From: Fasciola hepatica
Taxonomy: Eukaryota > Platyhelminthes > Trematoda > Plagiorchiida > Fasciolidae
Length of the DNA: 64,000 bases
Assembly: GCA_948099385.1 (NCBI GenBank)
Contig: CANUEZ040000167.1
Span: forward strand, 4,749,001 to 4,813,000
Reading direction: 5' to 3'
Within the stretch, counting starts at the first letter, position 1; the number at the start of each line of letters is the position of its first letter. Shown here one piece after another: positions 32,955-45,900 of the stretch. The notes beneath the pieces are model-generated. The model saw nothing but the letters and a program-made list of their open reading frames with translations, did no database searches and was not told where the DNA came from. The position numbers and the translations under genes were made by a program.

Positions 32955-33652
32955 TGGAGGGTGTCATTAGTCAACAGAAGAGGTATAACGATTATTCTAG
33001 AAGGCAATAGAAAAGCATCATTTTGCGTAATTGGCATGCGAAGTTTGGTGTGATAACGGAGGTGAAAATGACTGATAGGATGTGGGTTCTGAAGAGTGGC
33101 ACAATAAGATAGACGAAATGGTGGGGATAGCCAAAATCTTCGGAACAGTGATGAAGCTGATGGACCAAAGTTTGCAAGCGCCGGAAAGGTTTGGGAGTGA
33201 CAAGTTGGGTGGTGTCCGCAACGAAGAGAAGCTGCGCAGTATAAGCCACGTACAAGCCAGCGATGCTGAAATCCCCCTGGGAGAAAATGGGGTTTGAGTA
33301 GGTGTCTAGTCCGGGAGCAGAACTTATGGGCACCGGCACTGGTGAAATTCTACCAAGGAGTCCGTTTGTCTGCGGTTTTTACGTGACAATCGAGGTGTGG
33401 ACTAAAGGTGGGGGATGGTTGCTACACGTCATGCTGAACGGTGAAACGTTTAGTAGAGGAAAAGATCGAATTGTCAGCTTCGGATTTAAGGCCGGAGTAT
33501 TTTATTGGTGCAGTCAAATTACAGTGAGGGCTGAAGGCCAAGCATTACCAACTTTCGATTCAGGATTGACGTGGCAGATCGCAGGGACAAGCACGTATGA
33601 TTAGGGGCGTTGCCTGATGGCAACCTGTTTGGGAGGGCTGCCAGAAGATTGA
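32953..33652 (+). repeat. ~700-bp repeat unit, copy 1 of an inverted pair
   Basis: The reverse complement of this stretch recurs at 49,394-50,093 (coordinates sum to 83,046) with only a handful of substitutions visible across about 700 bp. Longer frames are shared, for example a 100-codon frame (33,302-33,604 here) with one changed residue, and a 115-codon opposite-strand frame with one. I recognise no protein family. Similarity to the other copy stops abruptly at 32,953 but fades gradually past 33,652 to about 33,690. It may be an unclassified mobile element, part of a BEL/Pao internal region, or a segmental duplication. Confidence 0.88.
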
Positions 33653-34099
33653 TCAGACGGCCTCAGACGAAACCAGTTTAGCTGTGGCATGATACACACA
33701 GGATTGAGATCCAGTCTGTGCTGCAGATTGAGGAATAGAACGATCGCACTTTGGCCTACGTTTAGCTTTCAAAGACTCAAGTGGTTTCTGGAGTTAGGGG
33801 TGATACGAGATAAGAATTGTCGTTTATGATGCATCAGTCGTAGCTGACTGGCAGAAATTAGTGGATTAGGGCTACGGGCTTCTATAATCTTGCTGATTGG
33901 TCCAAAGTGCTCGGAGAATAACAGTCTGGGGGGGAGGGGGGCAGGCTTTGTATAACAGCCCAAGTCAAGCTGTTTTCTTCCGACGGGCGTCAGCTACATT
34001 GGACGGCTTGCAAAAATGGCGGTGTGTGGGGCTTTTCGGCGGGTGCCGGTCCTGTACTTTCGAGAGACTTCGGCTCTTCCAGCACTACTCTTTGTGGCA
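33653..34099. other. Spacer before LINE-D
   Basis: The first 40 bases retain weak similarity to the flank of the second repeat copy. The rest shows no gene. Two G runs (33,928-33,934 and 33,936-33,941) lie close together. The 5' end of LINE-D is probably within the last part, but no boundary is visible. Confidence 0.4.
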
Positions 34100-34129
34100 C
34101 TGTTTCGTCATAGTTTTTCCGAATTTCTC

Positions 34130-35208
34130 TTTTTGCGTGGCAACAGAAATAACACTTTAATTTTGAGTAAAAGCGCCGGCTGTTAGTGCGTCCGAAAACT
34201 GAGAAGGAAGGGAACACTCTTTTTGCTGTCTTCATTGCTTTCGAGGTCAACCAAAGAATTAGGCGATCCAAAAATGCTATGATTTACAATTTTGCCGATC
34301 GACCTCCTCTTCCCGTGATTAAACAATCGTAGCTTCAAGCCCGCAATATGTCAAACGACGATTGACGCCGCACAAGACCGGGAAAGAAGGCTCAGCGGTA
34401 TGCATTCATTTGCGTCTCACTTCCGTGAAGAGAACATTGCCACGGAATTCATCAGTGGCTATCGCCTAAGCCCCCCCCCCATTCAAAAGCAAGAACATGT
34501 TCGCGGACAAGACCCTATAGCAGAGGGAAGTCCTAATGTCAGTAATCCGCGATCCCTCATTGTGACATTCTTTCGATCCATAGCAGCCAAACAACCTCAG
34601 CAGTCCATTGCTGTTAGCAGGTGCGTACCGCCCATTTCGACCGGTGAACCGCCGGTGACTGTAGGTCTTGGCTTATCCAGTCCGCCACCAAGTCCTCAGT
34701 GCCCACCTAAGAGGCTCCCCATAGCAAACCAATCTCCACTACGATTTATTGGGTATACTCATAGCCGGGTTTTACAATCAGCCCTAACAGACAGCCACCC
34801 CCATTTATTCGCTCGCCTTCCAAACGTGCCTAGAGAGTGACTGCTTCTAACTCACCAACCCCTACTAACCAACAAGTTTCTACGTCGTCCTCACAGACAT
34901 CGAACACAACTTTATACTCCATTGCTGCTAATTATAGCGGCCTGGATCATTCTAGCATGGATAACACTAAGCCCTCAGTTTGCTTTCAAAACCGACCCGG
35001 GATCTTCCATTTAGGCCCAGAAATACTTCTCACCCAACAGCCGTTTTCATCACCAGTATACCCACCGCAACTCATCGCTGCGTCCGTCAGTAGTGCGCTG
35101 GTGCACCTAAGCACACAAGTGAAGGTCCACGTAGCCAACCACAACGTGTTGCGACCAATACTTGGTCCCTCCATCATCCCGTTTACTGATGCACCACCAT
35201 ATACCTAG
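34130..35208 (+). pseudogene. LINE-D ORF1 and tail, decayed
   Basis: The plus strand shows RRSKNAMIYNFADRPPLPVI near 34.25 kb, the counterpart of KRFKNALVFNIPNRLPLSSI in LINE-E, then GKKAQRY near 34.38 kb. The signature CGMSHHEC is not preserved. Frame 34,400-34,840 carries the Ser/Pro-rich tail with VGLGLSSPPPSPQCPPKRLP, and frame 34,837-35,208 continues with a linker (HLSTQVKVHVANHNVLRPIL) matching HLSEHLKTHVANLNVVQPTT in LINE-E. The RRM part is out of frame with the tail. Confidence 0.8.
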
Positions 35209-35989
35209 TTTGCCACTATGCATACCACCACCACCTCTAGCACCAAAATTCTGACCCTCCTAATTTCTAGTATGCCGAGTACAACGTTCGCCCTACTGGC
35301 TCAGTGACCCACCGGGTCGAAGTCAGTTAGGCCGATCATCCCACTTCAATCCGTCCCAGTATCCTTGCTCTTTACCTACCTCGATACGACGGCGGCAGAG
35401 TACCGTAGACCACCGTTTCAAATCGGGCCCCCTTACCCTACCGACCAGGGATGTATCCCACGACTAGCTGGTACCGACTCAAGATACCCATTATTCCCCT
35501 CACCTATCCTGGGTAAAACAAGGCCACACCATAGCTTTATCCCAAAGAAAAAGTCCCCACCTCCTCCCCAACGGTGCTGCCACCATCAGTCCACCATCTC
35601 GTAATTCATCCACAAACCTATGCACCTTTTGTGTGACTGCAGATGACATTTCTAACTCCCATGCATTCTCCTCTGGTTCTCTGCTTAAGAATTACCTCTC
35701 CCCTAGCAAAGCTCCCTAGCTTCCCTAGTTGGTTCCGCTGCGACAGGTCAACCCACTTGCTTTAAGACGGATTCAGAAATTGTTATCCTCGGTCGTACCA
35801 CCTGTCCTACCAGCAGTCCGCAAATATCTAATAATCATTATCAAACTGACCGAAGGTCCCTCTGGTGGTCCTCAATCTGCGTACACAGTAATCTACCGTC
35901 CCAAACACCTGGCCGGCACTAGGACTAGAAAAGCCACAACCTCTATCTCCTTCAGCCTCAAGTTTGCCAAAACCGTCCGTCGCCGCAGC

Positions 35990-38790
35990 AAAAGAAAGCA
36001 CAACACACGTCTATTTTTGTCATCAACTTTCGCTCCCTACCAGAAAAAATTCCCCTTTTGCGTGACTTGGCCCTCTTGTCTAACTACGGCCTCATCCTTA
36101 TCACGGAAAAGTGGCTTAAAGCAAACACTCCCAGCTTGAACTTCGCCGTATCTGGTTGCAAGGCTTTCAGCAATTCTAAAATGCCTTATCCAGTGGGGTT
36201 GCCCAATACACTGCACAGAACCTTTTCCTGTCTCTTTGATGCTACACCTAGGCCTTGATGGGGATGATGACTCATTCTAGGTAGTGGTTAAATTGCGGTC
36301 ACAAAAACCTTGCTTGGACGCTTTTACTGATTTCTCGAACCAACCAGGGACGATATTCTACCATTTGCTGACTCCTTCCACTTTGCCTCCGCTTAACCCG
36401 TCGGTCACATGTCAACCTCCGGTGATTTCAATGCCCCAGGAATGGGTCGGTTATTACACTCTGGCTCACGGCGCTATCGGAATTTTGTTACTCTTACCCA
36501 CCCTTAAGGCTGGATTCAGCACTTCCAAAACATGCTAGGGGAGAAAACCCTAGGTCTTCTGTTTTCTCAAGGGCTTATTATGGTTACCACCTCTGAAGGG
36601 GACAGCTTTCCCAGAAGTAACCACATGATAGTCTCGTGGGCATTCTCTAGACAAAATATCTTCATTTCTCTCCATCAGTCCACCAGATTATATCACCAAG
36701 CTCACTAAAACTGCCTTCCGAACATAACCAGACCTCCAAATTGCGGCGTGCCATCTCTTTTGCCCGGTCCTCAGGTGGCAGCTGGCGAGCAGTATCCCAT
36801 TCTTAACCAGTGTTTATTCACAATCGTACCAGCTAGGACAGCTCTGAAGAGCTCTGAAACAAACGGACTAGCGCGGATGAAATGCAAGCTTTCCAAACTT
36901 CGACCACTTGGTCCCAAAACCCAGGAGCTATCGGTATGTACTCAAATGGACCGACTGTCAGTGACAAGGAAACCATAAACTAAATTCACGCTTCTACAAC
37001 CAGAGTCAAAAGCTCCATGCCACCCCATGACACACAGAAATTCTGAGTGAGGTGATGAAGGCAAGCAACTCCCAACCCCTCCAGAATACACAACTCACCA
37101 AGGTCAACATCTCCACCTGGATAAACCAGAAGAAATAGCTGGAGCTTTCAACAAATTTTTCTCCTCAGTCCTGAAGTCCAACGCGCCCCTTCTGAAGAAA
37201 TACACTCTGTACGCTTACCCTGTGGGTCTGCATTCATAGTTCCGTTTCACTCCAACGGTATTTCTTCACTTTGATTCTCTATGAAACCCTCCTACTGCTT
37301 ACGCTCGGACAGGCTTCCACCGGATGCTTTTAACCTGGGGTTCCGAATACCCCCGGCCTCTATCTAATTTGTTCAACTTATCCAAGAAATCTAGCTCGTT
37401 TCCTACCCAGTGGGAAACCTGTACAATGAACTCCTTGCAAAAAAAGGCTTTGTTCATTTTCTCAAAAATTATCGTCCTATTAACCATACACCGATTATAA
37501 TAACAATGATAATGGTTTATTGCGGAGACGCCCGAGGCAAGCCAGGTGCATGATCTCCCGAATCACGGAGAAGCCCATCAAAAATAACGTCATGTCCCAC
37601 CTTTTAACAAATAACTTGCTCAGTGTGAGTCAGTACGATGCGCTGAAAAACCGTCCGTGCTCTACTTGTCAACTTAACCTCTTAAACGCACTCGCGGAAG
37701 CTGCTGACAAAATCACTTCCGTGATTATTATCTTCCTAGATGTGGAGAAGTCTTCTGAATGATTCTCATTCACACGGCTCCTGTCACAGGCCAAATCTTA
37801 TGGCATCACGGACCTATTACTCGGTTGGTTGGATTCCTACTTCTGCGACCGTCGCCAGTTAGTTTGGATAAATGGTTACTTCCCTTAACCCAAACCGGTC
37901 AATAGTGGTGTCATCCAGGGCAATGTTTTGGGCCCATTACTATTCCTCATGTACATAAATGACATTTTACGCCTTTTGTCATGAAAGTCTCAATCTAGTT
38001 GCGAACGACATCAAAATCTTGTACAATTTTGACTCCAGAATGTATAATTCGGCTACCATGGTATACTGCAACATAAAACAACTCGTAGTTCTTGGTGCTG
38101 TGGTTCAGTAATGAAGTTTTCCAACAAGGAAGGCAATACCTTTAGCTCCGAGTGCAATGTGTCCTCCGGCGTATTTAGCACCGACGGTCACTCACTTTTC
38201 CTCAGCCCGGTAGCAAGAGACTTAGGTTAGCAGCATTCACCGGCTTTTACTTTCTCAGGGCAAAATGCCACTCGACTTGCGAAGGCTAGAAGGTTTATAG
38301 GCCTACTTCATAGAACATCCAGCTTTCGGGAATGCAACAACTACAAGACCCACTTAGACCTCCTTTGGAATGCTGTTTAGTAACCTATTCCACCTTGCGC
38401 CAGTGGGACAGAGTTGCTATTGAGAAGGTTGAATGGATAAAGAGGGAAGTTTAAATTGGCTTTTCCACTCAGCGCAAAGAAGGCCAACACGGTGAACGTC
38501 AGCAATTAGAACCGCTCTGGCTTAGGCACATAAAGACGAACTTCATATTCTTCATGGTTTAATTGTAAGTCGAATACTGGTATCAGCACCACAACTCGGC
38601 AGCCTAGTGAACTTGCAGTATTCTTTAGGATTAAGAGACAACAAAATTAACTTTCCCATTTCCAGAGTCGCCCTTCGGTCCAACTTCTTCCGGTCAGGTA
38701 TGCGGCTTTATGAAACAAATCACCCTAAGATGTACCCTCCACAAGCCCACCCAAGGTGCTTGAGGCCCACATTAACTAATACCTCACAGT
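35990..38790 (+). pseudogene. LINE-D ORF2: endonuclease, RT, C-terminal region
   Basis: The endonuclease has ALLSNYGLILITEKWLKANT (catalytic T-E present) and SGDFNAPGMGRLLHSGSRRY near 36.42-36.48 kb (D-F-N kept). RT has SVSQYDALKNRPCSTCQLNL, VIIIFLDVEKSSE (family L.LD..K.F), AKSYGITDLLLGWLDSYFCD and SGVIQGNVLGPLLFLMYIND. Its active-site box reads V-A-N-D at 37,998-38,009 where LINE-E has F-A-D-D, so the first aspartate is lost, consistent with a single G-to-A change. The C-terminal region shows ATRLAKARRFIGLLHRT-like residues near 38.28 kb and YSLGLRDNKINFPISRVALR (38.61-38.69 kb). Stops and shifts are frequent. Confidence 0.88.
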
Positions 38791-39060
38791 ACGAACTATG
38801 ACCCAAAATACAGGTCTGTACATCAGTGAAGAATGGGCTATTGGAGATGGATTCGGTTTTCAACAGCCTGCGTACTTACTTGTATGAGCATCCCGTTATC
38901 TTTTGTGCCACAACGGCCGCACGTTTGTTTCCCCTAACCTCTCGTTACTCACTAATTCACTTCGCCTTTTTTCCCCAGCTGATACTACCACTCATGCTTT
39001 TGATTCTCCCTGCTCTCACAACACTCCGGTTCTGGTAGGCCTACGCTTCACAGCTTGAGG

Positions 39061-41859
39061 CTGAACCTGGCCTGTACTGGCTGACGGAAAGAAGAAGGTA
39101 TTCACTGCGCTTTTATAGTTTACCGCCCACCTGATTACTTTCTCTGTGTCCTCTTCGAGCCCATACTTTTAAAGTGTTGTCCAAGGCCAATGGAGTTTTT
39201 CTGCTACGGCTATGACTCAGTTACACAAAGAAGATGCCTACCAACACGACTTCCCTTGACAACTGCTTTTTCTTTTAATGGCAGGTATTCATTTCCTTTA
39301 GCTCCCCCCTCCTTTGATGTAACTCAACGGTCCTCCAAAAGGCTTCTTTTCCCACCTACCTCACTGTGGCTGAGCCTGCCCTCAATATCTTCCTATAACT
39401 CCATCGACAACCAACTTCCCCAAAAAACTACCAAACTTTCACCGCTCACTGATCCTACACAGATCGGTCCAGTAGCCATCTGTTAACAAGCTTATTGTGG
39501 TTTAATTTCCAACAAAACGCCAATCATAACACTAAGCTAGAACATTCTCCAGACTACCGCACCCCTGAGCTTTCTCAAATCGTGCCGGTTATTTGGGTGG
39601 GCAACAACCAAATTGAGGCTGCCACCGGGATTTCCATATGGAATAAACCATACGATCGATCGGGTTGGCCATAGATTAAACCCTCACTCCAGCTGGTTGG
39701 CGTTATGAGAAGTACCTTGGATCACTGGCCACAGTGATTAATATACCATAACCCGGGTTGTGGCACCTCATGATAGTCTCAACGGACGACAGGACGGATG
39801 CTTGACAATGCTCAACACTCCAATGCGCCTTAACACCTACTGCCCGCACTCCGTCAAAGCTGGTCGATTCATTCTGTGTTGGAACACCGAATAGAATGAC
39901 CAGAATCCAGCCCTCGTCGTTGAGTACACATCTTACACTCCTATTCCATCATCCAAAGCCAACCTGCTATTTTCGTCTGCTATCCTCATCATTCGCCACC
40001 TGCCATCAATGGAAACCAAGGTCTTTGTGGAACAAAGTACCAACCACCGGTAGCTAATCAGAACTGATTAGTTTATTCTTTTACCACTTACACAGAAGGT
40101 CTTGTCCTTACACTCTTCCGAATTCCGCTGTTGATGCTGGTCCAGCATTCTCGTAATCACTGCTGTTTCCCACCCCTTGTCATCGCTGCATATTTGCTTG
40201 ATCGCGTCATGAGCATCTTCTGTCTCAAACAGACTATCCCTTCAACGAATCCGCTAAGAATTTCTCTGTTCCAAGCCTATTCACCATTACTGCTTTTCAA
40301 AGGCACACAGCATGCCTAGAGGAGCTTTTGCCTTCACGTGAACTTCCATACGGCACTGAGATCATTTATAGAAAGGCCAGGTCCCATCATCAAACTCGAC
40401 TCACTTGCATCCATATCACAGGCTTCCTCAACAGTTAATCACTCTCTATTTGATCATTCTTCTCTATTCCCACCGGCATTTTGGATTGCGTTTTGCTGAC
40501 TGTGTATGGGCCCCTTTTTATTAGTGTCTTGTGATAACTCTCCCACCCGGTTTCTCAATATTGATCCTCCATACCTACAGTTGGTTCATCCTGGAGTCTC
40601 GTTCCACACATTTCGACCCTTTTTCAAATCCCTCTGCTTCACCCCTCTACTCTCTCTTCTCCATACTAATTAAGGGTGCATCAAATTCTGTAGATCGGAG
40701 TGATACATTCTCGACCGCAGGATCCTTCGCAGCCAATATTCGGCACCTCGTAAGGCACATAGGGTATTATTTTTGCCCAGCCTTTCTGTCAAAGTTGTGA
40801 TGTTCGGCCCCTGCTGCTTCACAATCTCTTGCACGCATTGATATTTTAGCCCTCTTCGGTATTTTCCTTATCTGCTTTTCCACTTTTGGATGGCTATCCA
40901 CAGAGTCTTTTTCCTGAATTTGGAACCGATTCGTAACTGCCGCATATCCTTCTCCACTGTAATTTACTCAAACACGGACTAGTTTATTACCTCATTCCTG
41001 CAATTGCGTGAATAGTAAATTTCACAGTTGTGAGTACCCCCATACTGCTGTGTTATGCTCTATTCTGTTATCATGGCTTATGCATGTTTCTTGAACTCGG
41101 TCAAGAAATTCACGGTTATTATTGTTATCAATATTATTGTTTGCGTAGGCCAAAGGTACCGCACATACCCTTTCCATGTTAGAGGACTTTGACAAGACAC
41201 TACTCACTACGCTGAATGAGAAGCTACCAGGACTTTTATTACCATAGCGTGATTTGAATCTGGTACTGGCTCTTACTCTTCAGAATCTGAGCCGTTGACA
41301 AGTGTACCGTGGCAACCAAATTGATGTCTCCGGTTGTTTCAGTTAGTCAGTGCAGTTGTACCAGCGGAGCCAGAGTTCCCGTGACATTCTAGATAATCAG
41401 TGCGAGGCTCAAGCGGGCTTAGACACAGTAGAAAATCATTAGTCACCCTGAAAATTAGTTGTCGGAACGGAACATGACTTGCTGACCAGAAGGCATAGGG
41501 TCACGTGTGGCAACGCATACTGGCTGGTCGGCTTTATTTTGAGCAGCACAGTAATGATAGGCTAAGGAGAATGGGCTATTTTTACCGGGTTTCTGCAAGA
41601 TTCGCGTATGGTCCAACTTCAAGGGACTTCGAAGTCGTCGTCTAGTTTCATAATAGCACCAGCTGCAGTTCTACAGCGTTACTTATTTTTGATCTGAAAC
41701 CACAGCTTAGCACGTGTTTTCCAGCAGGAAACCGCACTGTGGAACTTACCGCTACTCCAAATGTTGGACCTTTAAGTGCAATTGCTGTCAGGTTTGCAGT
41801 GCGGAGACTATCAACCGGACAAACTACATCTTCATTGGCTGGTCTCGCCGAGAGTAGAC
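39061..41859. other. Mostly unassigned; possible LINE ORF1 tail at 39.19-39.49 kb
   Basis: A 98-codon plus frame (39,190-39,486) contains QRSSKRLLFPPTSLWLS, similar to the Ser/Pro/Lys-Arg-Leu tail block of family ORF1s (PQRPSKRLR in LINE-A). It may be a fragment of another copy, but the match is short. From 39.5 to 41.86 kb the plus-strand frames (for example 40,131-40,319 and 40,531-40,800) show no domain I can name. Confidence 0.35.
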
Positions 41860-42420
41860 TAGGTGCTCTCCAAGTCAAAAGTTTCGAAACTTTTACTGAA
41901 CCCGTGTTCTGTCAGCTGGACGGATGTTTCTGACGAGAGAAATAAAAGGGCTGAGGCGATAAAACAAAACTTACCTGATCTTGGTTGGCATCAGTTTACA
42001 AAACCATGCCCAGGACGATTCAGATCAAGCAGATCCCCAATCCAAGAAAAATCCTTCAGTCTAATGTCTGGTCGCGGCTGGGAGTTTTATAGACTCCATT
42101 ACTTTTGAAATTGTGCGAAGGATCAACAACCCGAAAAACGCAGTTGTATTCAACATACCCGACAGAATCTCCGTTGAATTATTAAAAAAGCCTCCTAGGC
42201 GCTGCTAAAATGACACAGCACCACTGCCAGTGCTTCCGGCAGAGTGAGCGCGTCCGAGGCAAACCTGGCCCTTTGTTGTTTAAGATTCCCGAAGGGAAAT
42301 CTGCCAGAGAGTCCATTAAGATCCACCGCAAGTCGAAATCCCTGTCCAGTGGTGTTAAGATTTCCGTAGACAAAATCCCACTGCAGAGGGAACTCTCGAG
42401 ATCCGTCAGATCCGATTAAG
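41860..42420 (+). pseudogene. LINE-G ORF1 core, decayed
   Basis: The plus strand reads VAAGSFIDSITFEIVRRINN and PKNAVVFNIPDRISVELLKK (42.07-42.19 kb), the counterpart of RFLDSVASEVHQRIKRFKNA and VFNIPNRLPLSSIK in LINE-E. After a frame change, 42,210-42,419 gives MTQHHCQC in the position of the CGMSHHECGC signature, then RGKPGPLLFKIPEGK, LSSGVKISVDKIPLQRELS. This covers most of the RRM-like core. It binds element RNA in live relatives. At least two frameshifts are present. Confidence 0.82.
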
Positions 42421-43526
42421 GTTCGACAAAATGTGTCTGCCCTCGGCTATTTACCTCTTCGCTGTCTGACAACGCGGACATTAGGAACAAGACCGTTCCG
42501 ACTTCAAGCTCACATATATTCAACACTGACCAAGACATATCCATTTTGACCTTGCTTCGCCAAACAAAACCCAGTAAACTGCGAAACACAGAGTTTACCT
42601 CTAGCGAGTTCTCTCTCCTCTGGCCTGCTAAGTGAAGTCCGTCAACACTTCCACCGAAGCGTTAGCCACGACCACTGATGGCATGACCTGATCAATCAGC
42701 CTGCCAACCATACAAACAAGCCACCAACACATCAGTAGTGTGAAACCATATCCTTCTAGTCCATCTCGTCACTCGGCTTTGATCGCCACTCCAAAGTCTT
42801 CTTCACGCTAATCAGCTGTGCTTGGGCCACTTTACACACCAGCAAAATCTTCAGCGCTAAGTAGAAGGCGCACTGCGGACACGGCCATCAGACCCAGCTT
42901 GCCCGTCAAGCCACAACTCCTGCTGCTAAGTACACCGGGAGAAGCTACGAAGAGTGCAACAACGGGCGGAAGACAGTAATTCAAGACCTCTCTTCTCACT
43001 CAAAGCCATCGCTCATTGGTTGCACCGTGCTTGCTAACCAACCGTGCTTTTTCTGCACCTTTTGGTTATCCTTTTCAATAATCTGCTGCAACTAGTCCCC
43101 AAACTTTTGCAGTAAAGCCGCCATCTATAACAGATGATTAGTATGGTGTTCTACATAACCTCTATTTGAACCTAATTAATATTTTCCCCCATGAATGACC
43201 CGCTTTTTACCATTCGCACATCTCACCTATTCTGAATTCTGTGCCCACCGCTAACTTTTTACAATAGTACATGCGGCTTTCCAACTTCTGTGCTAACTGT
43301 CATCCTTATATCCCAGCTTCATTTCCCACTCCCCTCCAAGGGGACAGCCCACCAACCAATCGATGTAAACTGGGCAATTGTGCTACCGTCCGCACTGAGA
43401 CGGGTGCCGCTATACTTGATGCTACTCCACTCTCGTTTTTTGTCCTACGTAATAGCTATTTACTGCTCTATCCTCACAAGTTAACGTCCCAGCCACCAGT
43501 ACCCACCAGCAGCAAGTCTCTCTTTA

Positions 43527-45900
43527 GTGACTTTTGGCGGCTTTTTTCGGACTGGACTTGCCAACCACCGATGGTCTCCTAACCTAAATTTTCCAATCAA
43601 TAATGACCTTGCTCAGTCCATCCTACCAACAGAGCTGACTGCCTCGCCAGAAGCGTCTACTCAGCTTATTTCACCATCCATGTTGAGTCATATTCCCTCA
43701 TCCACGTTACCGACTACTGCGACTGAAGCAACACCGTTTGCATTATCCGGTCCCATCTCAGCGAATGTCATTCCGGAATTTTATGAAGTTCCCAAAGATA
43801 ATCTTGACTCTGTTGAGTGGATCTTACTGTTTGTGCTGAAATCACTCTCAACAGTGGACAAGGCGCGAATACTGCCTCTACTACTGCTCACTTCTGATTA
43901 CGATCTCAGCTTAACCACCGAAACCTGGTTGACATATGACACTTCAAATGAGGGTACTGCTACCGCCGGCTACCAAGCTTTCAGGAAAAACGGACTGACT
44001 CAGTTTGGGGGAGGCCGTCTTGTAGGTGCAAGGTAAACCGCAGGAGTTAAAGTGTACCAGCATTCCATACCAAGTAAGATACCGGATTCAATTTGGCCAC
44101 AGGTCATAACGGGGGTTTTGACTTTACTATTAGTTGCACCTACTCCCACCCCTGAAACTAGTCGAAACGACATTTTGCCCATCACAGACGCCTTACAAGT
44201 GGGTACCGGCATACCCGGCCCTGTACTGGTGGCCGGTGACCCCACCGCACCAGGCCTCCGTTGGTTCAGTCTGAATGTCTCGCAACACCTACTCCACTTC
44301 TTCACCGGCACCCATTTGGGAGGATGGACCCAATATATAATGTGCTCAAATGGAGGCTGTAAAATTCTTGATCTCACCTCCGCAACGGGGTTACTAAAGG
44401 CCAAAGGATAATTCCACTCAGCCGGCTTGAACCATTTACTCCCACTTTTTCGAGCCCATAACTGAGACACTTTTTTCACTTGGTGATCTATTTATTGTGA
44501 TGGACCGGCTTTACTCCACGTTAAATGTAAGTCTTGGTCCAGTCATTTTAACACAAGGACTGATTGGATAGGATAGACCAGACACCATTTGTCGATTGAA
44601 AAGTTAGCTGTGTAAACTGCAAAGCAAATTCACTAACTCTAGAGGTTTCTCGTTTTTCCTCCAAATGAACCGTTTACCTTGGTCACTACAGGGTGCAGAG
44701 TCGCCAAACGGGACCTAAGTGCTGAGTTGATGAAACTAAGAAGCAGTCGGTGCAATTCTCTCGTCTCACTTATTATATATGACGACAATTATATAACGAA
44801 CTTCCAAGAGACCTTGAAGGTACTCCGTGTCTATTTTGCTTCGTCTCTAACGACAGATGGTGCCCAATGTCCATATCGCCCTGATACTCTGACATCTAAG
44901 TGGACATACCGCCCCGAGCCAGACGCCGTACTACCGACTATTTTCCGTTCGGACGGAAATGAAATCGTATGTTAATCTCGGCGGTTTTTAGTTTATCTAT
45001 CCGCAGCAGCATCTTACCCTGTCACAGGGAAACACCAGTTATTATCCTCAGCCTCAAGACTCATCAATAAACAATAACCTCGTTAACTCTGGTCAGAGCG
45101 ACTTTCTTCAAAGCAGATTGTATGCCACTGGTATCAGCGTCTTCCGCAACCTGATGACTGTGGCTACCAACAGTGTTGAATCAGTGGTCATCGTCTTCCT
45201 AAACATGACAGACTTCTGATCGAGTATTCTATAATGGGCTACCGGCTAAGATGAAAACCTACAGGACGGTTGGCACAATTCCGAGTAGTCTTTCGCCGCA
45301 TCTAACATTTCGAAAACAGGTGGTGGACTCCGAAAGTGGTTTACCTTCGCCCCGGCCTGTGACTAGTAGAGTTATTCAGGGTGGTGTTCTAAGTCCCTCA
45401 ATTTTTCTTACGTATCAAAATGACCTTTTTGAAGTCTTTAACATGGTTCTGCTTTCCTTTTGCAGACCACATCGAGATTTTATACCCCTTTGAACATGGC
45501 GCTTTAGCTTCTGCCGGCGCTAGTACAACGAGCGATTTACTGTCGCTGTACACTTGGAGCTACCAGTGGCTGACGAAACTCTCCGCTGTCGAACGTTTTG
45601 GTCAGGTTCCCAAAGAAACGTTTGAAAATGATGAACAGTTCACCCCCAACAGTCCAGAATTAAGGGCCTTTGGATAAAAACATTCGTATACATTTAATTT
45701 CTCCGCACATTCAGCTTTGTGCATTGCTGCAGCCAGGCGGTTATTTGGTCTGATTACTGGAATCTCCGGCATTCCGGAGATCAAGCTAAGCATTTTTAGA
45801 ACTCATTTCAGACCACTTTCGAAATACTGAACTGTCGTCACTTCTAACCCGGACGATTGATACATAAGCAAATAGAGGACGTATAACGTAGAATAAGCAA
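43527..45900 (+). pseudogene. LINE-G ORF2: endonuclease, RT, C-terminal region
   Basis: Frame 43,527-44,036 runs from the linker into the endonuclease with LLTSDYDLSLTTETWLTYD (catalytic T-E-T-W intact). Frame 44,052-44,411 carries GPVLVAGDPTAPGLRW (D-P-T for D-F-N) and THLGGWTQYIMCSNGGCKIL. RT is fragmentary: PRPVTSRVIQGGVLSPSIFL (family SGVIQGSVLGPLLFL) at 45.35-45.41 kb, then the box F-A-D-H at 45,459-45,470 in place of F-A-D-D, consistent with a single G-to-C change. The C-terminal stretch AARRLFGLITGISGIPEIKL (about 45.73-45.79 kb) matches ARRLVGLLHMTYRLPEIKF of LINE-E. It is inactive. Confidence 0.85.

Larger units (their letters stand above)
34100..39060 (+). mobile_element. LINE-D, CR1/Jockey-like, near full length
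   Basis: A plus-strand copy of the LINE-E family, colinear with it: ORF1 core (34.13-34.84 kb), Pro-rich linker (34.84-35.99 kb), endonuclease (35.99-36.65 kb), RT (36.9-38.05 kb), C-terminal region (38.1-38.8 kb) and a 3' tail that still resembles the LINE-E tail at 63.65-63.85 kb. It is much more decayed than LINE-E, with frames broken about every 100-250 bases. Confidence 0.88.

Noticed and set aside
33302..33604. A 100-codon open frame kept in both arms of the inverted repeat, as a possible gene
   Set aside because: Near-identity of the whole 700-bp unit explains its retention; there is no motif, and the opposite strand also stays open, so coding constraint is not shown.
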